64,000 bases of DNA, taken from positions 1,749,501 through 1,813,500 of the forward strand of contig NZ_CP114902.1 of assembly GCF_027497235.1 (NCBI RefSeq), written 5' to 3'. The notes below the pieces were generated by a model that worked only from the letters and a program-made list of their open reading frames with translations, had not been told where the DNA came from and made no database searches. The stretch's first letter is position 1. Every line of letters begins with the position of its first letter. Source of the DNA: Micromonospora sp. WMMD1128. Its GTDB lineage: Bacteria > Actinomycetota > Actinomycetes > Mycobacteriales > Micromonosporaceae. This document shows positions 8,317-16,686 of this stretch, one piece after another. A program made the position numbers and the translations under genes.

Positions 8317-10107
8317 TCAGTTGAAGCAGTCCTCGACGGTGTTGGCGCAGTTGGTGGGGTCGTTGTTGCTGATGAGGGATTCGTCGTCGAGCTTGACGTG
8401 TCCTTCGTGGTTGAGGACGCCGCCGGCGACGCGGTGGAGCTTGGCGGTGTCGGTGGCGGTGTTTTCGGTGACGTGGGTCTTGGTGAGGGTGATCTTTGCT
8501 TTGTTGTTGAAGATGCCGCCGCCGTTGAGGGCGGTGTTGCCCTTGATGACGGTGTTGCGCAGGGTGAGGGCGGCGTTGTCGTCCTCGTCCTGCGGTGTGG
8601 TGAGGAAGCCGTCTTCGATCTTGATGAGCCACTGGCCGTTGTAGATGCCGCCGCCGAAGCGGTTGGCGGTGTTGTCCACGATGACGCTGTCGGCGACGAT
8701 GGCGAAGCCCTCGCCGGTGTCCACGCCGCCGCCGTCACGGCCGGCATGATTGCCGGCGACGATGACCTTTCCGACGTCGAGGTCGGTGTTCTCCGCGTAG
8801 ATGCCGCCGCCGTTCTCGCAGGCGGTGTTGCCGGTGATCGCGGTGAAGGAGACGGTGACGTACCCGCCGCCGCTGAACAGTCCGCCACCGTTCCTGCCGG
8901 CGTGGTTGCGGCTGAGGGTGCTCGGCGAGGTGTCCTTGCCGTCCCACGCCCCGGTGATCTCCACGGTGCCGGCGACGTGGCCGACCCCGGTGCGGCGTCC
9001 ACCGCCGCCGTTGGCGATGCCGCCGCCGTTGCCGCCCGCGGTGTTGTCGTCGACCTTGGTCTCCTCGACCTTGAGGACGCCGCGGTTGAAGACGCCGCCG
9101 CCGTCGCCCCGGGCGTGGTTGTTGACGACCTTGCTGTCCTCCAGCCAGACGCGGCCGAAGTTCGCCACCGCGCCGCCGTCGCCCCCGGCGTTGTTGCCGG
9201 TGAGCGTCACCTGCGCGAGGCGGGCCTTGCCACCGCGCTCGACCAGCAGCGCGCCGCCGTCACCCTCGCCCCGTTTCTCGCCACCGCCAGCCGGGGCCGA
9301 CCGCACCGCCGCGGGCGGACGTGCGACGGGCCCGGCCTGGCGGCGGAGGCCGACGGATCCCTCCGGGTACGCGAATTCGGAGGCGTTGCCGCCGGAGATG
9401 GTGAGGTCCTTGAGGGTGAGGGCGCCGCCGTCGACGACGCGGAAGATCCGGAAGGAGTCTTCGGCGTCGCGTGTGATGGTGGAGCCGTTGCCCTTGATGG
9501 TGACGTCCTGCTTGATCTCGGGCAGGGCGCCGCCGATCTTGCGGTCCTTGACGTCGAGTTCGTAGGTGCACTTCTCGGCCAGCTTCAGCGTGCCGCCGTG
9601 GTCGCGGTTGGCCAGTTCGATCGCGTCGACCAGGGCGTCGTCGTCGCAGGGCACCTCGCGGGTCCCGTCGTGCTCCTCCGCGCCGCCCCGCGCCCCCCAC
9701 TCCGGGCCTTCCCGACCGTCGGCGTCCTTACCGTCCGGTCCTCCCTGGCCGTGCACGCCCTCCCAGCCCGGGCCGGCGTCGAAGAGGTCCTCGGCCTTCG
9801 GGTCGTGGTCGGCGTGGTCCCCGGCCTTCGGGTCGTGGCCGGTGCCACTCTCGGCCTTCGGGTCGTGGCCGACGCTGTCCTCGGGGGAGGCGTCGTCGGC
9901 GTTCTGGGGCGCGGTCGCGCGGTTGTCCGCCACCCGCTCCGGGTCGCCGGCCCTGTCGTTGCGGGCGGCGAGCCCGCCCAGCGCCGCCAGGCCGACGACG
10001 CCGGTCAGCCCGGCCACGCCGGTGGCGACCCAGAGCCCTCGCCGCCTGCTCGCCCGCGGCGGTGCCATCGGTGTTCCGTGGTCGGGTGTCGTCTCGTCGT
10101 CGGACAT
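8317..10107 (-). CDS. Secreted or membrane-anchored right-handed beta-helix protein with Pmp-like repeats (paralog 2)
   Basis: Function unknown. The 596-residue product starts at ATG 10107 (MSDDETTPD). It has the same order as paralog 1: basic N-terminus and hydrophobic segment (about 20-45), charged linker, DDALVDAIELANRDHGG module, short variable stretch, then GGG-type beta-helix repeats ending in NCANTVEDCFN. Its linker is different and carries a HDPKAE/HDPKAG repeat (about four copies). It lacks the Ala/Thr/Gln stretch. The last ~125 codons and a ~290-bp N-terminal block are almost identical in DNA to paralog 1, while the middle is diverged, so recent duplication or ongoing gene conversion is likely. 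A strong terminator follows at 8177-8202. Confidence 0.8.
   Translation of the reverse strand: MSDDETTPDHGTPMAPPRASRRRGLWVATGVAGLTGVVGLAALGGLAARNDRAGDPERVADNRATAPQNADDASPEDSVGHDPKAESGTGHDPKAGDHADHDPKAEDLFDAGPGWEGVHGQGGPDGKDADGREGPEWGARGGAEEHDGTREVPCDDDALVDAIELANRDHGGTLKLAEKCTYELDVKDRKIGGALPEIKQDVTIKGNGSTITRDAEDSFRIFRVVDGGALTLKDLTISGGNASEFAYPEGSVGLRRQAGPVARPPAAVRSAPAGGGEKRGEGDGGALLVERGGKARLAQVTLTGNNAGGDGGAVANFGRVWLEDSKVVNNHARGDGGGVFNRGVLKVEETKVDDNTAGGNGGGIANGGGGRRTGVGHVAGTVEITGAWDGKDTSPSTLSRNHAGRNGGGLFSGGGYVTVSFTAITGNTACENGGGIYAENTDLDVGKVIVAGNHAGRDGGGVDTGEGFAIVADSVIVDNTANRFGGGIYNGQWLIKIEDGFLTTPQDEDDNAALTLRNTVIKGNTALNGGGIFNNKAKITLTKTHVTENTATDTAKLHRVAGGVLNHEGHVKLDDESLISNNDPTNCANTVEDCFN
9373..9662. 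repeat. Direct repeat block B, copy 2 (copy 1 at 7399-7688)
   Basis: These 290 bp match 7399-7688 with one visible substitution (GCGTGTG against GCGGGTG). They encode the DDALVDAIELANRDHGG module and the first beta-helix rung of both paralogs. Confidence 0.88.
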
Positions 10108-10514
10108 GCGCGCGTTCCGCCCTTCGATCCGTCTCAAACGGTCATACGGCCACGGGCCGCACGAGAAGCCGCAAAGCTACGCAGCCTCCGAGGTGCACCG
10201 TAAGAGAGCGAGTTTCGCAAGGGAGGTTTATCCGAAGAAACCCCACATAAGGTCCGCCAAGGGCAATGCCAGACGACCGTACCGCAAACCCACCCCGGCC
10301 CCCATAACCGCACCGGACGACACGCCGGACGCCAGTTCGGTGATGTGGCGGTATCCGACCACCGGCGATGCCCCCACTTCACCGAACTGGTGTTGATCAT
10401 GGCCAAACGATCACCGCCCGCGCTTCCTCGCACGAGACCCGGCCGGAGAGCAGGCCACCGTGCGGCCGGTTGCCCGTTTTCACGCCTGCGCGGCGTCCCG
10501 ACGAGACCAGGTGA

Positions 10515-10556
10515 CTTGGAAGCAAACGGCCCTCATAGGGGCCCTTTGCTTCCAAG
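10515..10556. terminator. Long hairpin in the gap upstream of beta-helix gene 2
   Basis: A perfect 12-bp stem (CTTGGAAGCAAA / TTTGCTTCCAAG) encloses a GGCCCT...GGGGCCC inner pairing. It lies 35 bases downstream of the minus-strand aminopeptidase stop (10591), so it probably ends that transcript. The rest of the gap 10108-10590 holds the promoter region of beta-helix gene 2; I see no gene in it. Confidence 0.65.
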
Positions 10557-10590
10557 ATCTCTGTGCGGGCTGTGGGGGGGGCGGGGTGGG

Positions 10591-12066
10591 TCAGCCGGGG
10601 AGGCGGGGGCCGGCCTCGCGCTGCTCGGCCAGCCAGGTCTCCACCTCGTCCGAGCGGCGCGGCAGCCCGGCCGAGAGGTTCACCGGGCCGTCGGCGGTGA
10701 CCAGGATGTCGTCCTCGATCCGGACACCGATGCCCCGCAACTCCTCGGGGACCAGCTCGTCCTCCGGCTGGAAGTAGAGCCCGGGCTCGACGGTCAGCAC
10801 GTAACCCTCACCCAGCGAGCCCTCGCGGTACATCTCCTTGCGCGCGTTCGCGCAGTCGTGCACGTCGATGCCGAGCATGTGGCTGGTGCCGTGCAGCGTC
10901 CAGCGGCGGTAGACCGTGGAGGCCGGATCCATCGCCTCGTCCACGCTCACCGGCAGCAGCCCGAGGTCCTTGAGCGCCTCGGCGAGCACCCGCATCGAGG
11001 CCAGGTGGACGTCGCGGAACCCCACCCCGGGCTTGCACATGTCGATGCCGGCCTGCTGGGCGGCGTGGACCGCGTCGTAGACCTGACGCTGGAGCGGGGT
11101 GAACCGGCCGTCTACCGGCAGCACCCGGGTGACGTCGGCGGTGTAGAGGTTGCGGTTCTCCACACCCATGTCCATGAGCAGCAGGTCACCCGGACGGGTG
11201 GTGCCGTGGTTGTGCACCCAGTGCAGGACCGTCGCGTGCTCGCCGGCCCCGACGATCGAGCCGTAGCCGACGTCGTTGCCGTCGTGCCGGGCCCGCAGCG
11301 CGAACAGCCCCTCCAACAGCCGCTCCGAGATCGCCCGGTCGGCCGGCAGCGCCCGCGCCACGTCCTCGAAGCCGCGCACCGTGGCGTCGCAGGCCTCCTG
11401 GAGCTGCGCGATCTCCCACTCGTCCTTGACCAGCTTCAGCTCGGAGATCGCGATGGCCAGCTCCCGGTCACGGGTCGGCTGGTCCTCCGCCCGCGGCCCG
11501 TCGTAGCGGCGCACCGCGGCGTCCACCCGGGCGTCGAAGCCGCGCAGCACCCGGGTCCGTGCCGGGGCCAGCCCCGCCAGCGCCGCGTCCAGCTCGCTCA
11601 GGTCGGCCGTCGGCAGGCCCAGCTCGGTCGACTTCTCGCGCAGCGTCGGCCGGCGGCCCACCCACAGCTCGCCGTGGCGGCTGCGGAAGAACTCGTCGGT
11701 GGCGCGGGACGACCGGGGCCGCATGAAGAGCGTGGCCTCGCCGCCCGGCCGCAGCACGAGGACGCTGTCGGGCTCCAAGTCGCCGGTCAGGTACGCGAAG
11801 TCGCTGCCCGGCCGGAACCGGTGCTCGGTGTCGTTGGCGCGTACCTTCTCGTTGCCGGTGGGGATGACGAGCGTCTCGTCCGGGAACGCCTCGGCCAGCG
11901 CGGCCCGCCGCTTGGCGTGGTTGGGCACCTCGGGGCGGAGGGCGGTCGACAGCTCGGTGTCCCGCCAGCCCTGCCGCATGAACGCCAGGAACGCCTCCGG
12001 GAAGTCGGGGTCGTGCGACTCCGTGCCGTCCGCCGGCTTGCCCTGCCGCGCCTGATCCTCGGCCAT
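10591..12066 (-). CDS. pepP: Xaa-Pro aminopeptidase (aminopeptidase P, M24B family)
   Basis: This cytoplasmic metallopeptidase removes the N-terminal residue before proline. The 491-residue length is normal for the family. An N-terminal creatinase-like domain (about 40-200) precedes the pita-bread catalytic domain. The five metal ligands are visible: Asp in LLLMDMG, Asp in YTADVTR, His in GTSHMLGID, Glu in TVEPGLYF and Glu in GVRIEDD. The start ATG at 12066 (MAEDQARQG) follows a strong GGGAGGGG ribosome-binding site. The gene is divergent from asnB (12181) with 114 bp between them. It appears to be monocistronic and ends at the hairpin 10515-10556. Confidence 0.93.
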   Translation of the reverse strand: MAEDQARQGKPADGTESHDPDFPEAFLAFMRQGWRDTELSTALRPEVPNHAKRRAALAEAFPDETLVIPTGNEKVRANDTEHRFRPGSDFAYLTGDLEPDSVLVLRPGGEATLFMRPRSSRATDEFFRSRHGELWVGRRPTLREKSTELGLPTADLSELDAALAGLAPARTRVLRGFDARVDAAVRRYDGPRAEDQPTRDRELAIAISELKLVKDEWEIAQLQEACDATVRGFEDVARALPADRAISERLLEGLFALRARHDGNDVGYGSIVGAGEHATVLHWVHNHGTTRPGDLLLMDMGVENRNLYTADVTRVLPVDGRFTPLQRQVYDAVHAAQQAGIDMCKPGVGFRDVHLASMRVLAEALKDLGLLPVSVDEAMDPASTVYRRWTLHGTSHMLGIDVHDCANARKEMYREGSLGEGYVLTVEPGLYFQPEDELVPEELRGIGVRIEDDILVTADGPVNLSAGLPRRSDEVETWLAEQREAGPRLPG

Positions 12067-12180
12067 GATCCCGCCCCTCCCTGAGCCTCGTCGCTGGTCC
12101 CGACGGTACCGCGCGCACGACAGCGGGGAGTGCCTGCGGTGCCGCGACGGTGGCTTCCGGCGCGTGGAAAGATGGCCCCC

Positions 12181-14142
12181 ATGTGCGGACTCCTGGCCTT
12201 CTTCAGCGCGCGCGGCGACGCCGCCGCCCACCGCGACCACATCGCCGGCGCACTGGAGTGCCTGCACCACCGTGGCCCGGACGAGACCGGGGTCGAGGTG
12301 GTCGGCGACGCCTCCGGCCGGTACGCGGACGGCGTGTTCGCGCACAAGCGGTTGGCGATCATCGACGTGGCGCTCAGCCACGAGCCCCTGCCGTACGCGG
12401 GCGGGCGCTACCTGCTCACCTTCAACGGCGAGATCTACAACTACATCGAGCTGCGCGACGAGCTGATCCGCGACTTCGGCGCCCAGTTCGCCACGAACGG
12501 CGACGGCGAGGTGATCGTCGCCGGCTACCACTACTGGGGTGAGCAGGTGCTCACCAAGTTGCGCGGCATGTTCGCGTTCGTGATCTGGGACCGGCAGGAG
12601 CGACGGGCGTTCGGCGCCCGGGACTACTTCGGCATCAAGCCGCTGCACTACCTCCAGACCCAGGACGGTCTCTACCTCGCCTCGGAGAAGAAGGCGCTGT
12701 TGCCGTTCGCGCACTCCGCCTACCAGGGTGACGCGGGGATCGACACCGCGAACCTGAGCCACTACCTGACCCTCCAGTACGTTCCGGAGCCGGGCACGCT
12801 GCACAAGGGGATCAGCCGGATCGGGTCGGGGGAGTACCTGACCTGGAGCCCGGACGGCCGGATCGACGTACGCCGCTGGTATCGGCCGGTGTTCCGCCCG
12901 GCGCCGGTCTCCGACGAGCAGAAGCTCTACCACGAGATCCGGGAGACGCTGCGGGAGAGCGTCCGGATGCACATGCGTTCGGACGTGCCGGTCGGCTCGT
13001 TCCTGTCCAGCGGCATCGACTCCACCGCCGTGGTGGCCCTCGCGCGCGAGTTCAACCCGAACATCCTCACCTTCACCGTCGGCTACGACGTGCCCGGCTA
13101 CTCCGAGATCGACGTGGCCCAGGAATCGGCCCGGCACCTCGACGTGACCACCATCCCGACGAAGATCGGGCCGCAGGACATGATCGAGGCGCTGCCGAAG
13201 ATCGTCTGGCACCTGGACGACCCGGTCGCCGACCCGGCCCTGGTGCCGCTCTACTTCGTGGCGAAGAAGGCCGCCGAGCACGTCACCGTGGTCCTCTCCG
13301 GTGAGGGCGCGGACGAGTTCTTCGGCGGTTACACGATCTACCGGGAGCCGCTGTCCCTGAGCTCGGTCAACGGCCTGCCGGACGGCGTGCAGAAGGGCCT
13401 GCGGGCGGTCTCCAAGGCGATCCCGCAGGGGGTCAAGGGCAAGAGCTTCCTGGAGCGCGGCACCACCCCGATCGAGCACCGCTACTACGGCAACGCCCGG
13501 ATGTTCACCGAGGAGGAGAAGCAGCACCTGCTGCGCCGCTACGACCCCTCGGTGCGCTACACCGACGTGACCGCGCCGATCTACGCCGAGTGCACCGAGC
13601 TGGACGACGTCACCAAGATGCAGTACGTCGACCTCTACACCTGGTTGCGCGGCGACATCCTGGTCAAGGCGGACCGGATCTCGATGGCGCACTCGCTGGA
13701 GGTCCGGGTGCCTTTCCTGGACCGGGAGGTGTTCAACGTCGCCGCCGGCATCCCGGTCGACCTGAAGCTGCCGCCCCGCTCCGAGGCCACCAAGTACGCC
13801 ATGCGCCAGGCGTTGCAGGGTGTGGTGCCGCCGGCCATCGTCAACCGCAAGAAGTTGGGCTTCCCGACACCGACCCGGGTCTGGCTGCGCGGCGAGATGT
13901 ACGAGTGGGCCCGGCACGTGCTGTCCACCTCGGGCGCCGGTGACCTGGTCGACCTGTCGTACGCGATGCGGCTGCTCGACGAGCACAAGCGCGAGGAGGC
14001 CGACCACTCCCGCAAGGTGTGGACCGTGCTGATCTTCTGCATCTGGCACGCGATCTTCGTGGCGAAGACGCTCGACCCGGGCATCCAGCGCAACCAGTCG
14101 GCGCTGCTCACCAAGCCGGTCGTCGGCAGCATGGTGCGCTGA
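12181..14142 (+). CDS. asnB: Asparagine synthetase, glutamine-hydrolysing
   Basis: The enzyme makes asparagine from aspartate, ATP and glutamine in the cytoplasm. The start was set at the ATG followed by Cys (MCGLLAFF), because Cys2 must become the N-terminal nucleophile of the class II glutaminase domain (about 2-190). The synthetase domain carries the ATP-pyrophosphatase motif SSGIDST at 276-282. The 653-residue length fits the large asnB subgroup common in actinomycetes. No secondary-metabolite genes flank it, so a primary role is likely, although similar amidotransferases also modify other substrates. A perfect 13-bp hairpin at 14157-14187 ends the gene. Confidence 0.93.
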   Translation: MCGLLAFFSARGDAAAHRDHIAGALECLHHRGPDETGVEVVGDASGRYADGVFAHKRLAIIDVALSHEPLPYAGGRYLLTFNGEIYNYIELRDELIRDFGAQFATNGDGEVIVAGYHYWGEQVLTKLRGMFAFVIWDRQERRAFGARDYFGIKPLHYLQTQDGLYLASEKKALLPFAHSAYQGDAGIDTANLSHYLTLQYVPEPGTLHKGISRIGSGEYLTWSPDGRIDVRRWYRPVFRPAPVSDEQKLYHEIRETLRESVRMHMRSDVPVGSFLSSGIDSTAVVALAREFNPNILTFTVGYDVPGYSEIDVAQESARHLDVTTIPTKIGPQDMIEALPKIVWHLDDPVADPALVPLYFVAKKAAEHVTVVLSGEGADEFFGGYTIYREPLSLSSVNGLPDGVQKGLRAVSKAIPQGVKGKSFLERGTTPIEHRYYGNARMFTEEEKQHLLRRYDPSVRYTDVTAPIYAECTELDDVTKMQYVDLYTWLRGDILVKADRISMAHSLEVRVPFLDREVFNVAAGIPVDLKLPPRSEATKYAMRQALQGVVPPAIVNRKKLGFPTPTRVWLRGEMYEWARHVLSTSGAGDLVDLSYAMRLLDEHKREEADHSRKVWTVLIFCIWHAIFVAKTLDPGIQRNQSALLTKPVVGSMVR

Positions 14143-14156
14143 CCCACGGCGTGACG

Positions 14157-14187
14157 AAGGGCCCCCGGCGTGCTGCCGGGGGCCCTT
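14157..14187. terminator. Bidirectional terminator between asnB and the LPMO gene
   Basis: A perfect 13-bp stem (AAGGGCCCCCGGC, arms 14157-14169 and 14175-14187) with a 5-nt loop lies between the convergent stops at 14142 and 14200. Each arm ends in a short T run (CCTT) on its own strand. Confidence 0.85.
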
Positions 14188-14199
14188 CTCAGTGCGGTG

Positions 14200-15333
14200 T
14201 CACCTGCCGGTGCAGGTGACCGTGGGTAGGGTGTTCTGACCGGAGATGTTCGCGGTGAAGCCGAACGTGGTGGTGCCCTCCGGTGCGACGCTGCCGTTGT
14301 AGGCGGCGTTGGTGACCGTCACCGACGAGCCGCTGCCGCTCAGCGTGCCGTTCCACACCTGGTTGATGGTCTGGCCGCTCGGCCAGGTCCAGCTCGCGGT
14401 CCATCCGGAGTACGTCCGGCTGCTGTGGTTCATGATCATGACCTCGCCCTGGAAACCACTGCCCCAGGAGCTGACCACCTTGTAGACCGCCATGCAGTTG
14501 CCGGCCGGCATGGTCGGCGTCGGCGTCGCGCCGGTCGGCGTGGGGGTCGGGTTGGTGGGCGTCGGCGTCGGGTTGGTGGGCGTGGGGGTCGGGCTGGTCG
14601 GCGTGGGGGTCGGGCTGCCGTTGCCCGAACCGATCCCGGTCACCTCGCCGTTGCCACCGTCGAACGTCACGTCGGAGCAGCCGAAGAAGTTCTCCTGGCT
14701 GTCCGAGCGGACCCACCGCGAGTAGATGATGTGCCGGCCGCTCTTGTTCGACGGCAGGGTGCCGTTGAAGTAGTAGTGGCCCTCGTTGGTGCCGACCGCG
14801 CCGCTCTGCGGCGGGTTGGTCACCTGGAGGAACGGCTGCTCCTCCAGGTCGCTCCAGGCCAGCGCCCGGGTCGGGCTCCAACTGTCCTTGGTCACGTAGA
14901 AGTAGAACGTGCCCGGGTGGTGGGCCCAGTTGCTGTAGCGGAACTCCATCGTCCGTCCGGCCGTCAGGTGCGTGATCGGCCAGTCGTTGCGGGCCGCGTC
15001 GTAGCCGCTGAAGTTCGGGTTGCCGCCGCTGCACAGCTTGCCGTCCGGGATGAACCCGGTGGTCCGGCCACCCGCGTCGGAGCGCAGCACGCTGAACCAG
15101 TTGTAGAGCGAGTTGGGCCCGTTCTCCGCCACGGCCGACGCGCAGGCCGGGTTGTTCGGCCGGATCTCACCGCTGCCGGTGAGGCCGTCCTTCCAACACA
15201 GGTAGGTGCGGGCGCCCGGCGTCATCGCCGCGCCGTGCGCGGCGGCCGGGTCGGGACTGGAGGCCAGGGCGAACGCGCCCAGGGCCAGGGTGAGGGCCGC
15301 GGTGACCAGCGCGGCCGTACGGGATCGGTGCAC
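14200..15333 (-). CDS. Secreted AA10 lytic polysaccharide monooxygenase with C-terminal CBM2
   Basis: A copper enzyme that oxidatively cleaves crystalline chitin or cellulose outside the cell. The start is GTG 15333, preceded by AGGAGA. Residues 1-32 are a signal peptide; cleavage after AAA leaves His33 (HGAAM) as the N-terminal half of the copper histidine brace, and the second histidine lies in NWAHHPG. The catalytic domain runs to about residue 235. A Pro-Thr linker of repeated PTPT(S/N)PT units follows, and then a CBM2 (CMAVYKVVSSWGSGFQGEV...TVTC) with terminal cysteines. The length of 377 residues is typical of LPMO-CBM2 proteins in Micromonospora and Streptomyces. Chitin or cellulose preference cannot be settled from the sequence alone. 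It may work with the chitin-sugar importer at 59.5-62.9 kb. Confidence 0.94.
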   Translation of the reverse strand: MHRSRTAALVTAALTLALGAFALASSPDPAAAHGAAMTPGARTYLCWKDGLTGSGEIRPNNPACASAVAENGPNSLYNWFSVLRSDAGGRTTGFIPDGKLCSGGNPNFSGYDAARNDWPITHLTAGRTMEFRYSNWAHHPGTFYFYVTKDSWSPTRALAWSDLEEQPFLQVTNPPQSGAVGTNEGHYYFNGTLPSNKSGRHIIYSRWVRSDSQENFFGCSDVTFDGGNGEVTGIGSGNGSPTPTPTSPTPTPTNPTPTPTNPTPTPTGATPTPTMPAGNCMAVYKVVSSWGSGFQGEVMIMNHSSRTYSGWTASWTWPSGQTINQVWNGTLSGSGSSVTVTNAAYNGSVAPEGTTTFGFTANISGQNTLPTVTCTGR

Positions 15334-15458
15334 GGGGATCTCCTGACTCGCGGAGCGTGACCCAACCTTCGGCCCGCCCCGCTGCGATGAGCGGATGCGA
15401 CGATCGCGGTGCCCGCGCCCGGCGGTCGGCCGGGGCCTTCGGGGACGTGCACCGCCTG

Positions 15459-15477
15459 CGGTCCGTGTCACGGACCG
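15459..15477. promoter_or_regulatory. Perfect 19-bp palindrome in the LPMO / PfkB divergent gap
   Basis: Arms CGGTCCGTG and CACGGACCG surround one central base. It lies 126 bp upstream of the LPMO start and 181 bp upstream of the PfkB kinase, in a 325-bp divergent gap with no gene. An operator for one or both genes is plausible; the regulator is unknown. Confidence 0.4.
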
Positions 15478-15658
15478 TGGATGCCCTCGCGTCGGCTCGA
15501 CCCGGCGACGCGGCAGCCCCCCGCGCCCTTCCCGGTAGGACAATCCCACCACGTCCGGCCGCCGCACGCAATAGCCGCGAGTCGATGTGCCGGGTCGCGT
15601 CACACCGGTCCGCCCGGATGCGTCAGGATCGACGGCGGGACAACCGAGGGGAGCAGGC

Positions 15659-16588
15659 ATGGGGTACGCGGTAGTGCTCGGCGAGGCGTTGGTCGACCTA
15701 CTCGACGCCGAGCACGACGGGGAACCCGTCTACCGGCAGGCGATCGGCGGCGGGCCACTCAACGTGTCGGTGGCGATCGCCCGCCTCGGCGGTGACGTGC
15801 AGTTCGTCGGATCGCTCGGCGACGACGCGCTCGCCGCCCGGATCCGCGCCTTCCTCACCGCCGCCGGCGTGGGCGTGGCCGGGGCGGTGACCGTGCCCGC
15901 CCCGACCGCGCTGGCCGTGGCCACCTTCGCCGGCCCGGAGCCGGAGTTCCGCTTCTACGGCGAGCCGCGCTCGTACGCCCTGCTCGGCCCGGACGACCTC
16001 GACGTGGCGTTGGTCGAGGGCGCGGACGTGCTCTACTGCGGCTCGATCGTGCTGCTCGACCCGCCGGTGCTGGCCACCGCCCGCCGGGCCTGGTCGATCG
16101 CCGGCGGACTGCGGGTGTTCGACCCGAACGTGCGCCCGAGCCTGCTCACCGCGCCGGGCGCGCTGGACGGGCTGCGGGCCGTGGTCGCCGAGTTCGCCGC
16201 CGCCGCCCACCTGGTCAAACTGAGCGCCGCGGACGCCAAGGTGCTCTACCCGGACGAGCCGGTCGCGGGCGTCGCCGCGTACCTGCGGGAGCTGGGCGCG
16301 GCCACCGTGGTGGTCACGCTCGGCGCGGACGGCGCCCTGGTCGCGGCCGGCGACGACGTGGTACGCGTGCCCGCGCCGACTGTCGACGCGGTGGACGCCA
16401 CCGGCGCCGGCGACTCGGTGATGGGCGCGCTCGTGGCCGAGCTGCTTGCCGCCGGCGAGCCGGCCGACGCCGCCGGCTGGCGGGACCGGGTCGCGTTCGC
16501 ACTGCGGGTCGCCGCCCTCGTGTGCGAGTCACCCGGCGGCGCCACCGCCATGCCCACCCGCCCCGCCGTAACCACCCGCTTCGCGTGA
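15659..16588 (+). CDS. PfkB-family carbohydrate kinase (fructokinase-like)
   Basis: Phosphorylates a sugar with ATP in the cytoplasm; fructokinase is the closest impression but the substrate is not certain. The 309-residue product has the N-terminal family signature GGGPLNVSVAIARLGG with FVGSLGDD, and the C-terminal ATP-site signature DAVDATGAGDSVMGALVAELL, which contains the anion-hole GAGD and the catalytic Asp. The start ATG 15659 follows GAGGGGAGC. It is followed by a dispersed hairpin element at 16591-16640 and is not in an operon. Confidence 0.85.
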   Translation: MGYAVVLGEALVDLLDAEHDGEPVYRQAIGGGPLNVSVAIARLGGDVQFVGSLGDDALAARIRAFLTAAGVGVAGAVTVPAPTALAVATFAGPEPEFRFYGEPRSYALLGPDDLDVALVEGADVLYCGSIVLLDPPVLATARRAWSIAGGLRVFDPNVRPSLLTAPGALDGLRAVVAEFAAAAHLVKLSAADAKVLYPDEPVAGVAAYLRELGAATVVVTLGADGALVAAGDDVVRVPAPTVDAVDATGAGDSVMGALVAELLAAGEPADAAGWRDRVAFALRVAALVCESPGGATAMPTRPAVTTRFA

Positions 16589-16590
16589 AA

Positions 16591-16640
16591 GGCGGGGGCC
16601 CCTATTAACGCATTCGGTATAGGCGGGGGCCCCTATTAAC
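16591..16640. terminator. Dispersed GGGGCCCC hairpin element, copy 1
   Basis: Two GCGGGGGCCCCTA arms flank the 18-nt loop TTAACGCATTCGGTATAG at 16605-16622. It lies just after the PfkB stop and before the convergent efflux gene. The same loop pattern recurs at 20984, 28880, 41044 and 62990. It probably acts as a bidirectional terminator. Confidence 0.7.
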
Positions 16641-16686
16641 GCCGCGCGCCGAAGCGCCGCGCACTGCGCGCTGAAGCGCCGCGCGG

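Noticed and set aside
10345..14049. Long open frames opposite pepP and asnB
   Set aside because: They lie on the shadow strands of clearly recognised enzymes; the real pepP frame is only the part from 12066 to 10591.
12181..16588. A secondary-metabolite cluster around asnB and the PfkB kinase
   Set aside because: No synthase, carrier protein or tailoring genes are present; neighbours are unrelated housekeeping and secreted enzymes.
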